NCBI GenBank assembly: GCA_046296195.1
Contig: JBKBLR010000001.1
Location: forward strand, 62,001-126,000
Reading direction: 5' to 3'
From: Amphiplicatus sp046296195
Lineage (GTDB): Bacteria; Pseudomonadota; Alphaproteobacteria; Caulobacterales; Parvularculaceae
Length of the DNA: 64,000 bases
Part shown: in pieces, positions 53,129 to 61,955 of the stretch
Numbering within the stretch: position 1 is the stretch's first letter
Layout: each line of letters opens with the position of its first letter
Notes under the pieces: model-generated
Database searches by the model: none
Told to the model about the DNA's origin: nothing
Seen by the model: only the letters and a program-made list of their open reading frames with translations
Translations under genes and position numbers: made by a program

Positions 53129-54070
53129 ATGAAGAGCTTGCCGCCGCTGAACGCCCTGAAGGTCTTCGAGGCCGCCGCGAGGCATATGAGTTTCACTAAA
53201 GCTGCGGACGAGCTTCATGTGACCCCGGGCGCGGTCAGCCAGCAGATCAAGACCCTGGAGGACTATATCGGTGGGCGCCTGTTCCGCCGCACCAAGCGGG
53301 CGCTCCTCCTCACCGACGCGGCGCAGGCGAGCCTACCGATCCTGCGCGAGGCGTTCGACAAGCTCGATGAGGCGGCGCGCATCCTGACCGCGCGCGGGGA
53401 CTCTCGCCGGCTGACGGTGTCGGTCGCACCCTCGCTCGCCGCCAAATGGCTGGTGCCGAGGCTCGACCGCTTTCAGGAGCGCCATCCGGAAATCGAAGTC
53501 TGGATCTCGGCGGACATGGAGGTGGTCGATTTCGCCGTCGATGATATCGATCTTGCGATCCGCTATGGCGGCGGCCGCTATCCCGGACTTGAAGTCGAAT
53601 TGCTGATGGAGGAGTCGATCCTGCCGGTCTGCAGCCCGCGGCTTCTGACCGGCGAGCGGCCCTTGCGGACGCCGGCAGATCTCGCCTTTCATCCGCTCCT
53701 GCATGACGGCAGCCCGGACCAGGACGAGCTCTCAAGCCCCAACTGGGCGATGTGGCTGAAGGCGGCGGGCGTTTCCGGCGTCGACGCCAAACGCGGCGCC
53801 AAGTTCAACCAGTCGAGCCTCGTCATCGAAGCCGCCGTCGCCGGCAAGGGCGTCGCGCTCGCCAAGTCGACAATCGCGCTCGCCGACCTCGAAGCCGGCC
53901 GGCTCGTCGCGCCCTTCGATCTGACGACGCCGTCGTCCTTTTCCTATTATCTCGTGCACCCTGCGTCGAAATCGCGCAGCGCCGCCGTCAAGGCGTTCAA
54001 GAAATGGCTGCGCGAGGAAGCGGCGCAGACCACGGGCGCGCGCGAGGTGGGCTTCAACGCCGCGCCGTGA
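53129..54070 (+). CDS. LysR-family regulator, GcvA-like
   Basis: A 313-residue LysR regulator. The helix-turn-helix LNALKVFEAAARHMSFTKAADEL (2-26 region) and the substrate-binding domain with SVAPSLAAKWLVPRL and FAVDDIDLAIRYGGGRYPGL are typical of the GcvA subgroup. It lacks the features of CysB, though its divergent position suggests control of the cys operon; this is inference. The region after its stop carries the two identical-loop hairpins. Confidence 0.88.
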   Translation: MKSLPPLNALKVFEAAARHMSFTKAADELHVTPGAVSQQIKTLEDYIGGRLFRRTKRALLLTDAAQASLPILREAFDKLDEAARILTARGDSRRLTVSVAPSLAAKWLVPRLDRFQERHPEIEVWISADMEVVDFAVDDIDLAIRYGGGRYPGLEVELLMEESILPVCSPRLLTGERPLRTPADLAFHPLLHDGSPDQDELSSPNWAMWLKAAGVSGVDAKRGAKFNQSSLVIEAAVAGKGVALAKSTIALADLEAGRLVAPFDLTTPSSFSYYLVHPASKSRSAAVKAFKKWLREEAAQTTGAREVGFNAAP

Positions 54071-54086
54071 CGGCCGCAAGGAAATC

Positions 54087-54169
54087 GGCCGTCCGCGCGT
54101 TGGGGGGAGAGAGAAGACGCGCGGACGGCCTCAGCGAAAAGTGGCCCAAAGGGGAGAGAGAAGGGCCGC
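54087..54169. ncRNA. Twin hairpins with identical purine loops (candidate small RNA)
   Basis: Stem 1: GGCCGTCCGCGCGT (54087-54100) pairs perfectly with 54117-54130, loop 54101-54116. Stem 2: GTGGCCC (54141-54147) pairs with 54163-54169 (one G:U), loop 54148-54162. Both loops share GGGGAGAGAGAA. On the minus strand the loops read CUUCUCUCUCCCC-like, the anti-Shine-Dalgarno-like type seen in several alphaproteobacterial sRNAs. No T-run follows in either direction. They lie between convergent genes, so plain transcription-end structures remain possible. Confidence 0.4.
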
Positions 54170-54227
54170 TCCTGCTCGCGAAGACATAGGGCAAGTTGAG
54201 CCTCTTTCAATCTCACAAGTCCAAGCG

Positions 54228-54695
54228 TCACGCCGGCGTGACACGATGTGATGTCGCGCCGCCCGGCCCATGGCCGAGCGCGGCTAGCGCCTCGCAGACC
54301 GCCTCGAAGACCAGCAGCGTCGACGCGTGGCGCTGCGGGTAATCGCGGATCGCCGAGAGCGCCTGGAGGTCAGCCCAACGCGGCCCCGCCGGCGCCGGAC
54401 CGCCCTGCTGCAGCATAGCCCGCATCTCGTCGCGAAGGGTGAACAGCTCCTCGGGCGTCGCGCCGACAATGTTGCGGGCGAGGATCGAGGCGGACGCCTG
54501 TCCCAGCGCGCAGGCTTTCGCCTCAAGGCCGAACTCCGCGACGCGGCCGTTTCCGATCCGAAGATCGACGACGACCTCGGAGCCGCAGACACGGCTCACC
54601 TTGCGCGCGCTCGCATCCGGCGCGGCGAGCCGACGCGCCGGGGGTATCGCCGCCGCAGCGGCAAGGATCCGGTCGCTGTAAAGATCGCTCAGCAT
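54228..54695 (-). CDS. IscU/SufU-like iron-sulfur scaffold protein
   Basis: A 155-residue NifU-N/SufU-like protein. VCGSEVVVDL (Cys37) and ACALGQASASILA (Cys62) are the scaffold segments, and the third position is in QRHASTLLVFEA, where Ser stands instead of the Cys of classic SufU. A role in iron-sulfur cluster building is therefore probable but with one changed ligand. A single gene; the end faces the GcvA-like gene. Confidence 0.8.
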   Translation of the reverse strand: MLSDLYSDRILAAAAAIPPARRLAAPDASARKVSRVCGSEVVVDLRIGNGRVAEFGLEAKACALGQASASILARNIVGATPEELFTLRDEMRAMLQQGGPAPAGPRWADLQALSAIRDYPQRHASTLLVFEAVCEALAALGHGPGGATSHRVTPA

Positions 54696-54749
54696 CGGCC
54701 GCGGTGATACCGCCGCGAGGCGACGCGCGCAAACGAGGCGGGGGCCGCG

Positions 54750-55445
54750 TCAGTTCAGATCGAACAGAAGGAATTCGGTGTCCGGCGCGAGCGCTTTCAC
54801 CGCGACCGCCGATTCCTCGGCGATCTTCGCGCCGTCGCCCGCCTGCATGACGGCGCCGCCGATCTCGAGTCCGCCTCTGGCGAGCTGGAGATAGCCGAAT
54901 CGTACCGGCGCAAAGCGACGCTCAAGCGTCGCTCCCTCGTCAAGGATGCTGGCGTAGACGCGCGCATCCTGATTGATCGCGATCGATCCGTCCTCGCCCG
55001 TCGGCGAGGCGATGAGGCGCAGGCGGTTGCGGCGCTCCTCGCCGAAGGACTTCTGCTCATAGCGCGGGCGATGGTTCGCCGCTTCCGGCAAGAGCCAGAT
55101 CTGCAAGAGATGGACGGGCTCTTCCCGCGAGGCGTTGACCTCGCTGTGCGTCACGCCGCTTCCGGCCGCCATGTATTGCACCTCGCCGGGACGGATGACG
55201 CCGCCGCCGGTTGAATCCTTGTGCTCGAGCGCCCCGGACAGAACATAGGTGATGATTTCCATGTCGCGGTGGCTGTGCGGGGGAAAACCCGCTCCGCCCT
55301 GAACGACGTCCTCATTGATGACGCGCAGCGCCCTGAAGCCCATGTGATCGGGGTGATAGTAATTGGCGAAGGAGAATGAATGGCGCGCCTTCAGCCAGCC
55401 ATGGTCGGCATGACCGCGGTCGACGCCCTTGCGGATGAGGATCAT
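54750..55445 (-). CDS. Pirin family protein
   Basis: A 231-residue bicupin. The N-terminal cupin has GFPPHSHRDMEIITYVLSGALEHKDS with His ligands, and SGVTHSEVNAS; quercetinase-type pirins share these. The C-terminal cupin holds ASPTGEDGSIAINQDARVYASIL. Enzymatic activity (quercetinase) or a redox-sensing role are both possible. ATG at 55445 with AAGGAAGG upstream; an in-frame upstream start was rejected. Confidence 0.87.
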   Translation of the reverse strand: MILIRKGVDRGHADHGWLKARHSFSFANYYHPDHMGFRALRVINEDVVQGGAGFPPHSHRDMEIITYVLSGALEHKDSTGGGVIRPGEVQYMAAGSGVTHSEVNASREEPVHLLQIWLLPEAANHRPRYEQKSFGEERRNRLRLIASPTGEDGSIAINQDARVYASILDEGATLERRFAPVRFGYLQLARGGLEIGGAVMQAGDGAKIAEESAVAVKALAPDTEFLLFDLN

Positions 55446-55568
55446 GAAACGCCTTCCTTTCGGGGGATTGTTCGAACGGCATATGAGACGCGTTTTCAGG
55501 AGATCGAGAGGTCCCGGCTTCACGAACGCGCGCGCAGGGCCTGTCCAACGCTCATTGAGGCAAAACCC

Positions 55569-57275
55569 TCACTCTGACCCGAGGGGCGGCCTTCCCGCCG
55601 CCATGTCTGCGTAGCGCCGGAAATAATCCGCCACCGCCTTGGCCGGCAGCGCATCCGCAGTCATCAGGCCGAAGACCTCCTCCTGGTTGAGGAGCGCGCC
55701 GTCCGGCGACACGATCAGGATCGTCGGCGTGCCGGCGAGCGGGCCGAGCCCGAAGCGGCGCGGCAGCCAGAGATTGCGGTCGCGCCGGCCGACATCGACG
55801 AACACCGGGTGAAAATTATCCGCGATGAACGCCGCCAGCGGCTCTTCGGCAAGGCGCGCGGCGAGCGCGCGGCTGTCATGGCACCAGTTCCCGCCGAGGA
55901 TCATCAGCGCCGGTCGTCCATCCGCCCTCGCCCTGGCGAGCGCCGCATCCACCTCGGCGCGCGCGTCGGCCCTCTCGTCGAATGGGGCCGGCGCCGCCGC
56001 ATCAGCCTTATAGGCTGCGCGCATGCCGAGCCGCATCAGCTGTTCCTCGACAATATTGAACGAGGGGTGAACGCCCTTGGCCGGCTCCTGTTCCGTGCCG
56101 GTGACGGCGAAGGCGATGACAAGATCGTCCGGGAAACCGGCGCCGGAATCAGCGCTCACCCGCCAGGCGCCGCTGTAGAGACCGTAAGCCTCGCCGGGAT
56201 GACCGATGATCGTCCGGTTACGGAAGAAGCCGCCGCGTCCGCGCACGACCTGCACGCCGAGGCCGAACGCGCCGAAATATTCCTCATCGGTGTTTCCATT
56301 GGGCCTGTCAGGGTCGTAACGCCATTGCGCCTGTGTCAGGGATTGAGCGTTTCTGAGGCGGGCGACGAGGCGTCCGAGATCGAGAACCGAGGCGCGAAGG
56401 CCCCCTTGCGGCGAGAACAACGTCGGATTGTCGCCCGGCGCATAGCCGCGGAGATACGCTTCGCGATCGAGCGTATCCGCGGCGATAAAGGGCGGCGGCT
56501 CGGCGAGCCGCATCGCCGCATCATCGACCGTGACGCGCCAGCGCCCCTCCGCCTTGCGATGAAGCGCTGCGCCGTCCCGGCGCGCTTCGCGCGAGACGCC
56601 GGACCAGTTGTAGCCGGCGTCGAGCCCCATCGGCTTGAACAGGACGCGGTTCATATAGCGATCAAAGCGCTCGCGCGTGACGCCTTCGATGACGCCGGCG
56701 AGGACGCCGTAATTGAGGTTGGAATAGTCGAACCACGCCCCCGGCCCGCGATCGGAGCCGGGATCGGCGACCGCGAACGCCGCAGGGTCGTCGAACAGCG
56801 CCTGAAACCGGCCCGGCGCGCTGACCCAGTATTCTTCGGGATCGCGGATCGAGGAGGTATGCGCGAGAAGCTGGCGCACCGTGATCGGGCGGCCAGGAAA
56901 GGAGGGATTGCGCAGCGTCCAGCCGAGATAGGTCGAAACATCCGCATCAAGATCGATGCGGCCCTCATCGATCAACGGCGCGAGCCCCAAAGCGAGCGCC
57001 ATTTTTGAGATCGATGCGACGCGAAGTTTCATTTCCGGCGTGAGCGGCCGCGCGCAGGTCTCGCCATTCGTTTCAAACTCGGCGCAACCGGCGGCGCCGG
57101 CGTAGACGAGACGGTCGCCCCTTAGGACCGCAAGCGCTGCGCCGGCCAAAGGATCTCCTTTGCCTTCGCCGGAGACGATCTTCTGCAAGCCGCGATCAAT
57201 AGCGGAAAAGTCCGTTTCGGCCGCCGCAACGCCGCCGATGAACGCAAGCGCGAGCACGATGACGAGCGGCCGCAT
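55569..57275 (-). CDS. Serine hydrolase (beta-lactamase fold) fused to a thioredoxin-like domain
   Basis: A 568-residue exported fusion. Signal peptide 1-19; class C beta-lactamase-type hydrolase with catalytic S88-I-S-K91, Y184-S-N186 and a later HPGEAYG (third motif). After about 430 comes a thioredoxin-like fold beginning GGNWCHDSRALA (Cys465) with GTPTILIVSPDG. Only one Cys is in the active site, so it resembles a DUF255/thioredoxin-like module. The first part acts on esters or peptides outside the cell membrane; why it is joined to a thiol domain is unknown. Confidence 0.82.
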   Translation of the reverse strand: MRPLVIVLALAFIGGVAAAETDFSAIDRGLQKIVSGEGKGDPLAGAALAVLRGDRLVYAGAAGCAEFETNGETCARPLTPEMKLRVASISKMALALGLAPLIDEGRIDLDADVSTYLGWTLRNPSFPGRPITVRQLLAHTSSIRDPEEYWVSAPGRFQALFDDPAAFAVADPGSDRGPGAWFDYSNLNYGVLAGVIEGVTRERFDRYMNRVLFKPMGLDAGYNWSGVSREARRDGAALHRKAEGRWRVTVDDAAMRLAEPPPFIAADTLDREAYLRGYAPGDNPTLFSPQGGLRASVLDLGRLVARLRNAQSLTQAQWRYDPDRPNGNTDEEYFGAFGLGVQVVRGRGGFFRNRTIIGHPGEAYGLYSGAWRVSADSGAGFPDDLVIAFAVTGTEQEPAKGVHPSFNIVEEQLMRLGMRAAYKADAAAPAPFDERADARAEVDAALARARADGRPALMILGGNWCHDSRALAARLAEEPLAAFIADNFHPVFVDVGRRDRNLWLPRRFGLGPLAGTPTILIVSPDGALLNQEEVFGLMTADALPAKAVADYFRRYADMAAGRPPLGSE

Positions 57276-58450
57276 CAGGCGCGGGCCTTGAAATGACGCT
57301 TCAGGCGCTCGCCGGCGGCCTCGAGGACCTCCCGCTTTTTGCAGAAACAGAAGCGCGCGAGGGTGCGCGGCGCTTCAGGATCGCCCTCGGGATAGAAGGC
57401 CGACACGGGCACGGCGGCGACGCCCGCCTTTTCGGTGATCTCGCGGCAGAATAACGCGTCATCGACGCCGCCGACGGCGCGAATATCGGCGCTGACGAAA
57501 TAAGTCCCTTCGCACGGGATCGGATCGAGGCCCGCCTCGGCGAGGAGCGCCGCCATCAGGTCGCGCTTGGCTTCGAGCCCGGCGATGAAATCCGAATAAT
57601 AGCTGTCGGGAAAGCCGAGGCCCGCGGCGACCGCCTTCTGGATGTGCGGCGGGCAGGTATAGGCGATGAACTGGTGCGCCTTCATGACGCCGTCGATGAG
57701 CAGCGCGGGCCCGGTCATGTATCCGATGCGCCAGCCGGTCATCGAAAATGTCTTGCCGGCCGAGCCGATCCTCACCGTGCGCTCGCGCATGCCGGGGAAC
57801 GCCATCAGCGGCAGGTGCGGGCGCCCGTCGAAAGTCAAATGTTCATAGACCTCGTCGCAGATGACGACGAGATCGCGCTCGATGGCGATGTCGGCGATGA
57901 TCTGCAATTCCTCCCGCGTCAGCACGCGGCCTGTAGGATTGTGCGGCGTGTTGACGGCGATGACGCGCGTTGCAGGCGACAGCGCCCGGTCGACTGCGGC
58001 GCGATCGATCCGCCAATGCGGCGGGGCGAGGCGCACGACCCTGGGGATCGCGCCCGCCGCTTCGACGATCGGCGCATAGCAGTCATAGACGGGCGCGAAA
58101 AGGATCGCTTCATCACGAGGTTGAAGAAAGGCCATGAACGCCGCGGCGAGCGCCTCCGTCGCCCCGGCGGTGACGAGCGTTTCGGTCTCCGGATCGACAT
58201 CGATCCCGTAAAAGCGCCTGTTCGCCGCCGCAACGGCCGCGCGCAATTCAGGAACGCCGCCGACCGGCGCATATTGATTGGGCCCGTAAAGAAGCGCCTG
58301 CGCCGCCAACTCTTTCAGCGCCTGGGGCCCGTCCTCATCCGGGAAGCCCTGGCCGAGATTGATCGCGCCATGCTTTCGCGCGAGCGCGGACATCACGGCG
58401 AAGATCGTCACCGGGCGCGACGCGAAGACGGGATTGAGCGGGGGCGTCAT
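57275..58450 (-). CDS. Class I/II pyridoxal-phosphate aminotransferase
   Basis: A 391-residue fold-type I transaminase of the kynurenine/methionine (YbdL/CCBL) subgroup. INLGQGFPDEDGP (about 31-43), NTPHNPTGRVL (about 165), CDEVYEHLTF and the PLP lysine motif GSAGKTFSMTGWRIGY. Amino donors such as methionine or glutamine are usual for the group; exact one not determined. The start overlaps or abuts the serine hydrolase start region in a tight minus-strand pair. Confidence 0.9.
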   Translation of the reverse strand: MTPPLNPVFASRPVTIFAVMSALARKHGAINLGQGFPDEDGPQALKELAAQALLYGPNQYAPVGGVPELRAAVAAANRRFYGIDVDPETETLVTAGATEALAAAFMAFLQPRDEAILFAPVYDCYAPIVEAAGAIPRVVRLAPPHWRIDRAAVDRALSPATRVIAVNTPHNPTGRVLTREELQIIADIAIERDLVVICDEVYEHLTFDGRPHLPLMAFPGMRERTVRIGSAGKTFSMTGWRIGYMTGPALLIDGVMKAHQFIAYTCPPHIQKAVAAGLGFPDSYYSDFIAGLEAKRDLMAALLAEAGLDPIPCEGTYFVSADIRAVGGVDDALFCREITEKAGVAAVPVSAFYPEGDPEAPRTLARFCFCKKREVLEAAGERLKRHFKARA

Positions 58451-58503
58451 GGCGGCGTGTCATTGCAAGCGCCGCCGGGCGCGGCAAGGAGTTTCGGCCG
58501 AAA

Positions 58504-58540
58504 GACAAAAAGCCGCCCCGCAAAAACGCGGGACGGCTTT
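58504..58540 (-). terminator. Terminator after the Ala-rich lipoprotein gene
   Basis: On the minus strand AAAGCCGTCCCGC pairs with GCGGGGCGGCTTT across a short T-rich loop, followed by T-rich TTTTTGTC. It lies 48 bases past the lipoprotein stop. Confidence 0.75.
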
Positions 58541-58587
58541 CCGGAACGATCAACGCCGGCCGCGTCGCGCGGCCCGGAGCGCAATTC

Positions 58588-58968
58588 TTAGCGCTGGCCC
58601 GGAGCGTTGGTGGTCGGTTCCTCGACCATCTCCTCGACCTTGTCCATCATGGCGCCGGCTTCATCAGCGGCCTTGTCCATCATGGCGCCGGCTTCATCAG
58701 CGGCCTTGTCCATCATGTTGCCGGCGTCATCGACCGCGCCTTCGACGGCGGCGGCGGCGTCGTCCATGACTTCGCCCGTCGCAGCCGCGGCGTCGTCAGC
58801 GACCGCAGCGGCGGCGTCGACCGTCGCGTCCGCGGCCTCGTCGACCGCCTGAGCCGCTTCTTCAACCGCCGCCGCGGCGTCGGTCTTGGCTTCTTCCTTC
58901 TTCGCGCAGGCGGTCAGGCCGATCGCGCCCGCCGAAACCGCCAACAAAACCAACCACTTCTTGCTCAT
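58588..58968 (-). CDS. Ala/Asp-rich repeat lipoprotein
   Basis: A 126-residue predicted lipoprotein. The signal ends in the lipobox LTAC (Cys21); the mature part is a low-complexity acidic/Ala-rich helix with repeats such as AMMDKAADEAG, two of them exact at the DNA level (33 bases) and a third degenerate. The repeats look like a long amphipathic helix, possibly binding peptidoglycan or bridging the periplasm. No known family recognised. It has a clear terminator and a 248-base divergent gap upstream. Confidence 0.85.
   Translation of the reverse strand: MSKKWLVLLAVSAGAIGLTACAKKEEAKTDAAAAVEEAAQAVDEAADATVDAAAAVADDAAAATGEVMDDAAAAVEGAVDDAGNMMDKAADEAGAMMDKAADEAGAMMDKVEEMVEEPTTNAPGQR
58645..58743. 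repeat. 33-base tandem repeat in lipoprotein gene
   Basis: Two exact 33-base copies (58645-58677 and 58678-58710) and a degenerate third copy (58711-58743) encode an 11-residue unit. Copy number could vary between strains. Confidence 0.85.
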
Positions 58969-59216
58969 GATCCAGTAACCCCTGCTCGCCCGACCGCGAA
59001 TTCGGCGGCGAAATCGCGCGCGTTTTGTCAGATTTCCTTTTTAGGGTCAAAGGGTTGGCGGGGTTAACGAATCGAAAGTCTTTCAAATAATGCTTCAACT
59101 TGTTCCGTCCGCGGAGCTTTTCAGATCATTACTTTTTGGCAATATTACCCACCTCGGGGCGGCGGCGGCGCCCGAACGGCTTTAGGGTCCTGCAGCGACC
59201 GCTTTGGGGTTTTTCG

Positions 59217-60023
59217 ATGAGAATTCAAACATTGGCCATGGCTGCGATGCTCACTGTCGCCGCCTGCGGGAAAAAGGACGCTGAGATCGAAACGCTGGCG
59301 CAGAAGGGCGCCGAACCGGTCCCGGCCGCCGATGACAAGCCGGCCCCGGCCGAGCTTCTGCCGCCGGGTTTCCCCAAGCCGACGGCCGATTTCGAAGGCG
59401 TCTATGACATGGGCGCTGGCGGCAAGACCATCGAGGTCAGGATCATCGGCGCGGGCGGGCGTCAGCGGATCGAGTTTCCGCCGGGCGCGGGCGCGGCAGG
59501 GCCGGCATCGCCCTGGTCGCAAGTGATGGTGAGCGAAAACAACGGCGAGAAAATGCTGATGTGGCCGGAAGGTCAAGGCGCGCCGAAGATCGCCGCCGCG
59601 CTCGCCCGGAGCGACGTGATGAATCTCGCCGGCGCCTTTGGCGTCGACACCGAGGCCGCCGCGCGCGGACGGAAAACGGGCGAGGACACGATCGCCGGCG
59701 AGCGCTGCGCCGTCTGGGAAATGGCGCCCGACGAGGCGACGGGGGAAGCGCCTGGCGACGTCTGCGTCACCAAGGACGGCATCGTCACCCGCGCGATCAC
59801 CGGCGGCCAGACCGTGCTGCTCGCAAAATCGATCAAGCGCGGCCGCCAGGATGCGGCGAAATTCGCGCCGCCGGCCGACTATGAGGTCGCCGACATGGGC
59901 GAATGTATGCGCATCGGCGCCGAAGCGATGGAACTCGCCCGAGCCGGCAAGATGCCCGACATGGCGAAGATGCAGAAATGCCAGGCGCTCGGCGAAAAGC
60001 TCGGCGCGATGTTCGGTCAGTAA
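59217..60023 (+). CDS. Hypothetical lipoprotein
   Basis: A 268-residue protein with a signal ending in VAACGKK (lipobox AAC, Cys17). After a short acidic linker it has a beta-rich segment (GVYDMGAGGKTIEVRIIGAGGRQRIEF) and a pair GERCAVWEM...GDVCVTKDG that may form a disulfide, with a third cysteine at GECMRIG. No known family recognised. The start ATG follows a GGGG-rich ribosome-binding-type region. The gene is divergent from the Ala-rich lipoprotein. Confidence 0.7.
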   Translation: MRIQTLAMAAMLTVAACGKKDAEIETLAQKGAEPVPAADDKPAPAELLPPGFPKPTADFEGVYDMGAGGKTIEVRIIGAGGRQRIEFPPGAGAAGPASPWSQVMVSENNGEKMLMWPEGQGAPKIAAALARSDVMNLAGAFGVDTEAAARGRKTGEDTIAGERCAVWEMAPDEATGEAPGDVCVTKDGIVTRAITGGQTVLLAKSIKRGRQDAAKFAPPADYEVADMGECMRIGAEAMELARAGKMPDMAKMQKCQALGEKLGAMFGQ

Positions 60024-60045
60024 CGGCCCCACCCGGTTCCGCAGG

Positions 60046-60642
60046 TCAGTCCCGCAGGTTCTGGCCGCCGTCCTCCATCGCCTGCGGCCGGCGCCAGTAA
60101 TGGAATTGCGGAGTCCATTCATCGGCGCCGACCCCGGCGAGCGCAAGCAGATGCCAGATGGGCGAATAAAGATCGCCGGGGCCGAAGCCGGTGCGCGCCC
60201 GGCGAACGATCTTGCCGTTGCGACGCTCATAGATCACGACGCCTGGCTGATAGCGCCCGCCGGAGTCCTCGCACTGCTCGCTTCTGTAGGGTCCAGCGCC
60301 ATGGCTCGCCATGCGGAATCGCCAGCCGCGGTCAAGCGCGAGGCGCCGCTGCGTTTCGGGCGGGTCTTTCGAGAGCAGCACAACCGCAATCGTGTCTTCG
60401 AGATGCGGCACGAGGCCGTTGAACCCGTCCGCCCACAGCGTGCAATAGCGGCACGCCTGACCCATATTGTGGATGACGAGCAGCGTGTCGCGTCCGCCGA
60501 AGAGCGCAGAGAGGCGTGTCGGACCGCTGACTGTCTCCAAAAGGTAGTCATCGATGTCAGCCTGCGGTTCAGCCCGGCGCAGAGCCGCGAGCCTCTTCGC
60601 TTTTTCCATGAGTTCCGCCTCGAGGTCGTCAGCTTCGGACAT
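60046..60642 (-). CDS. DUF899 family thioredoxin-like protein
   Basis: A 198-residue DUF899 member. The fold is thioredoxin-like, with GQACRYCTLWADGFNG (CxxC near 85) and RWRFRMASHGAGPYRSEQ. GVVIYERRNGKIVRRARTGFGPGD and a final FHYWRRP are typical. The role is unknown. The ATG at 60642 was chosen over an upstream ATG at 60675 lacking typical family residues. Confidence 0.82.
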   Translation of the reverse strand: MSEADDLEAELMEKAKRLAALRRAEPQADIDDYLLETVSGPTRLSALFGGRDTLLVIHNMGQACRYCTLWADGFNGLVPHLEDTIAVVLLSKDPPETQRRLALDRGWRFRMASHGAGPYRSEQCEDSGGRYQPGVVIYERRNGKIVRRARTGFGPGDLYSPIWHLLALAGVGADEWTPQFHYWRRPQAMEDGGQNLRD

Positions 60643-60704
60643 GGCTTGCCTCCATCGCCTGCACGCGCGAAGCATAAACCCTCAATCGCGGGGAGGGGAG
60701 CGGC

Positions 60705-61691
60705 ATGCAGCGAGCGGTTCTGGCGGCGTGCACGCTGATCGCGGCCTGCGCGAGCGGGAAGGAGGCGGCGATGAGCTGGGGAACGCTCGACGGCAAACTG
60801 CCCCTCGTCATCGCCCATCGCGGCGCCAGCGGCCATCTGCCCGAGCACACGCTCGAAGCATACGCGCTGGCGATCGCGCAGGGCGCCGATGTCGTCGAGC
60901 CTGATCTTGTTTTCACGAAAGACGGCGTCCTTGTCGCGCGGCACGACCGCTACCTCTCGACGACGACCAATGTCGCCGACAAGCCAGAATTTGCGCGCCG
61001 CAAACGGCCGAACAACGATCCGGCCGACGCCGACAATCGCACCCGCGTCGACTGGTGGGTCGAGGATTTCACGCTCGCCGAGCTCAAGACCTTGCGCGCG
61101 CGCCAGCCTTTTCCGGCCCGTTCGAAAGACCATGACGACAAGTTCGAGATTCCCACCTTCGCCGAGATGCTGGCGCTCGTCGCGGCGAAGGCGAAAGAAG
61201 CGGGCCGTCCGGTCGGCGTCTATCCGGAAACGAAGCATCCCGCCTTTTTCGCCTCGATCGGCCATGATTTCGAGGCGCCGCTCCTCAAGGCGCTCGAAGG
61301 CTTCGACGCCGGGCCCGTGTTCATCCAGTCCTTCGAACCGGAGATCTTGCAGCGGCTGAAGGGGAAAACGACCGCCAGGCTCGTGCAGCTGGTGTTCGAG
61401 GCGACGCCGGGCGCGGGGTCGAACATCTCCCTAGCGGAGATTGCACCGTATGCGGATGGTGTGGGGCCGGCGAAGGCGATAATTTTCAACGATGCATCCT
61501 TCATCGGCGAGGCGCACGCCCTCGGTCTTGCCGTGCACCCCTGGACGTTCCGGCTGGACGCTGCGCCGCCTGACGGGGCGGAGGCCGAATTGAAACGCGC
61601 CTTCAGCCTCGGCGTCGACGGCCTGTTCACGGATTTTCCCGACGCCGCCGCGGCTGTTCGCCAGTCGATCCGAGCGCCTCGCGAGGAATAG
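60705..61691 (+). CDS. glpQ: Glycerophosphodiester phosphodiesterase
   Basis: A 328-residue enzyme releasing glycerol-3-phosphate from phospholipid head-group diesters. The catalytic HRGASGHLPEHTLEAY (about 40-56) and EPDLVFTKDGVLVARHD motif, with the second catalytic His near 80, are clear. It starts with a lipoprotein-like signal (lipobox-like AACASG, Cys near 15) and so is likely periplasmic. The length matches periplasmic GlpQ. It lies directly after, and divergent from, the DUF899 gene. Confidence 0.93.
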   Translation: MQRAVLAACTLIAACASGKEAAMSWGTLDGKLPLVIAHRGASGHLPEHTLEAYALAIAQGADVVEPDLVFTKDGVLVARHDRYLSTTTNVADKPEFARRKRPNNDPADADNRTRVDWWVEDFTLAELKTLRARQPFPARSKDHDDKFEIPTFAEMLALVAAKAKEAGRPVGVYPETKHPAFFASIGHDFEAPLLKALEGFDAGPVFIQSFEPEILQRLKGKTTARLVQLVFEATPGAGSNISLAEIAPYADGVGPAKAIIFNDASFIGEAHALGLAVHPWTFRLDAAPPDGAEAELKRAFSLGVDGLFTDFPDAAAAVRQSIRAPREE

Positions 61692-61875
61692 GCGCCGCAG
61701 ACGAGGGGGGCGGCCTCATCCGCGGCGCTGCTTCAGATCGCGTCTGCCCGAAGGGGAGTCACAGGCGAAGGCGCGATAGCCGCGCGCGTCAGGGAGGGCG
61801 CGCCGGGGCCTGTCAAATCCCCGGCGTCGCGCACAGCTGACCGGTCAAACGCCGCGCGCTTGCAATCCCGTCGCA

Positions 61876-61909
61876 CGCCGGAAAAATTTCCGACGGATTT
61901 TTCCCGGCG
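61876..61909. other. Long A/T-G/C hairpin upstream of the next gene
   Basis: CGCCGGAAAAAT pairs with ATTTTTCCCGGCG (one bulged C) around a nine-base loop, ending 46 bases before the following ATG. It could be a leader hairpin or the end of the glpQ transcript; no T-run follows on the plus strand. The rest of the 264-base gap shows nothing clear. Confidence 0.3.
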
Positions 61910-61955
61910 CTTCGTTTAGCGTGGCGGCGGGGCCGCGACGCATCCGGGAGCCGTC

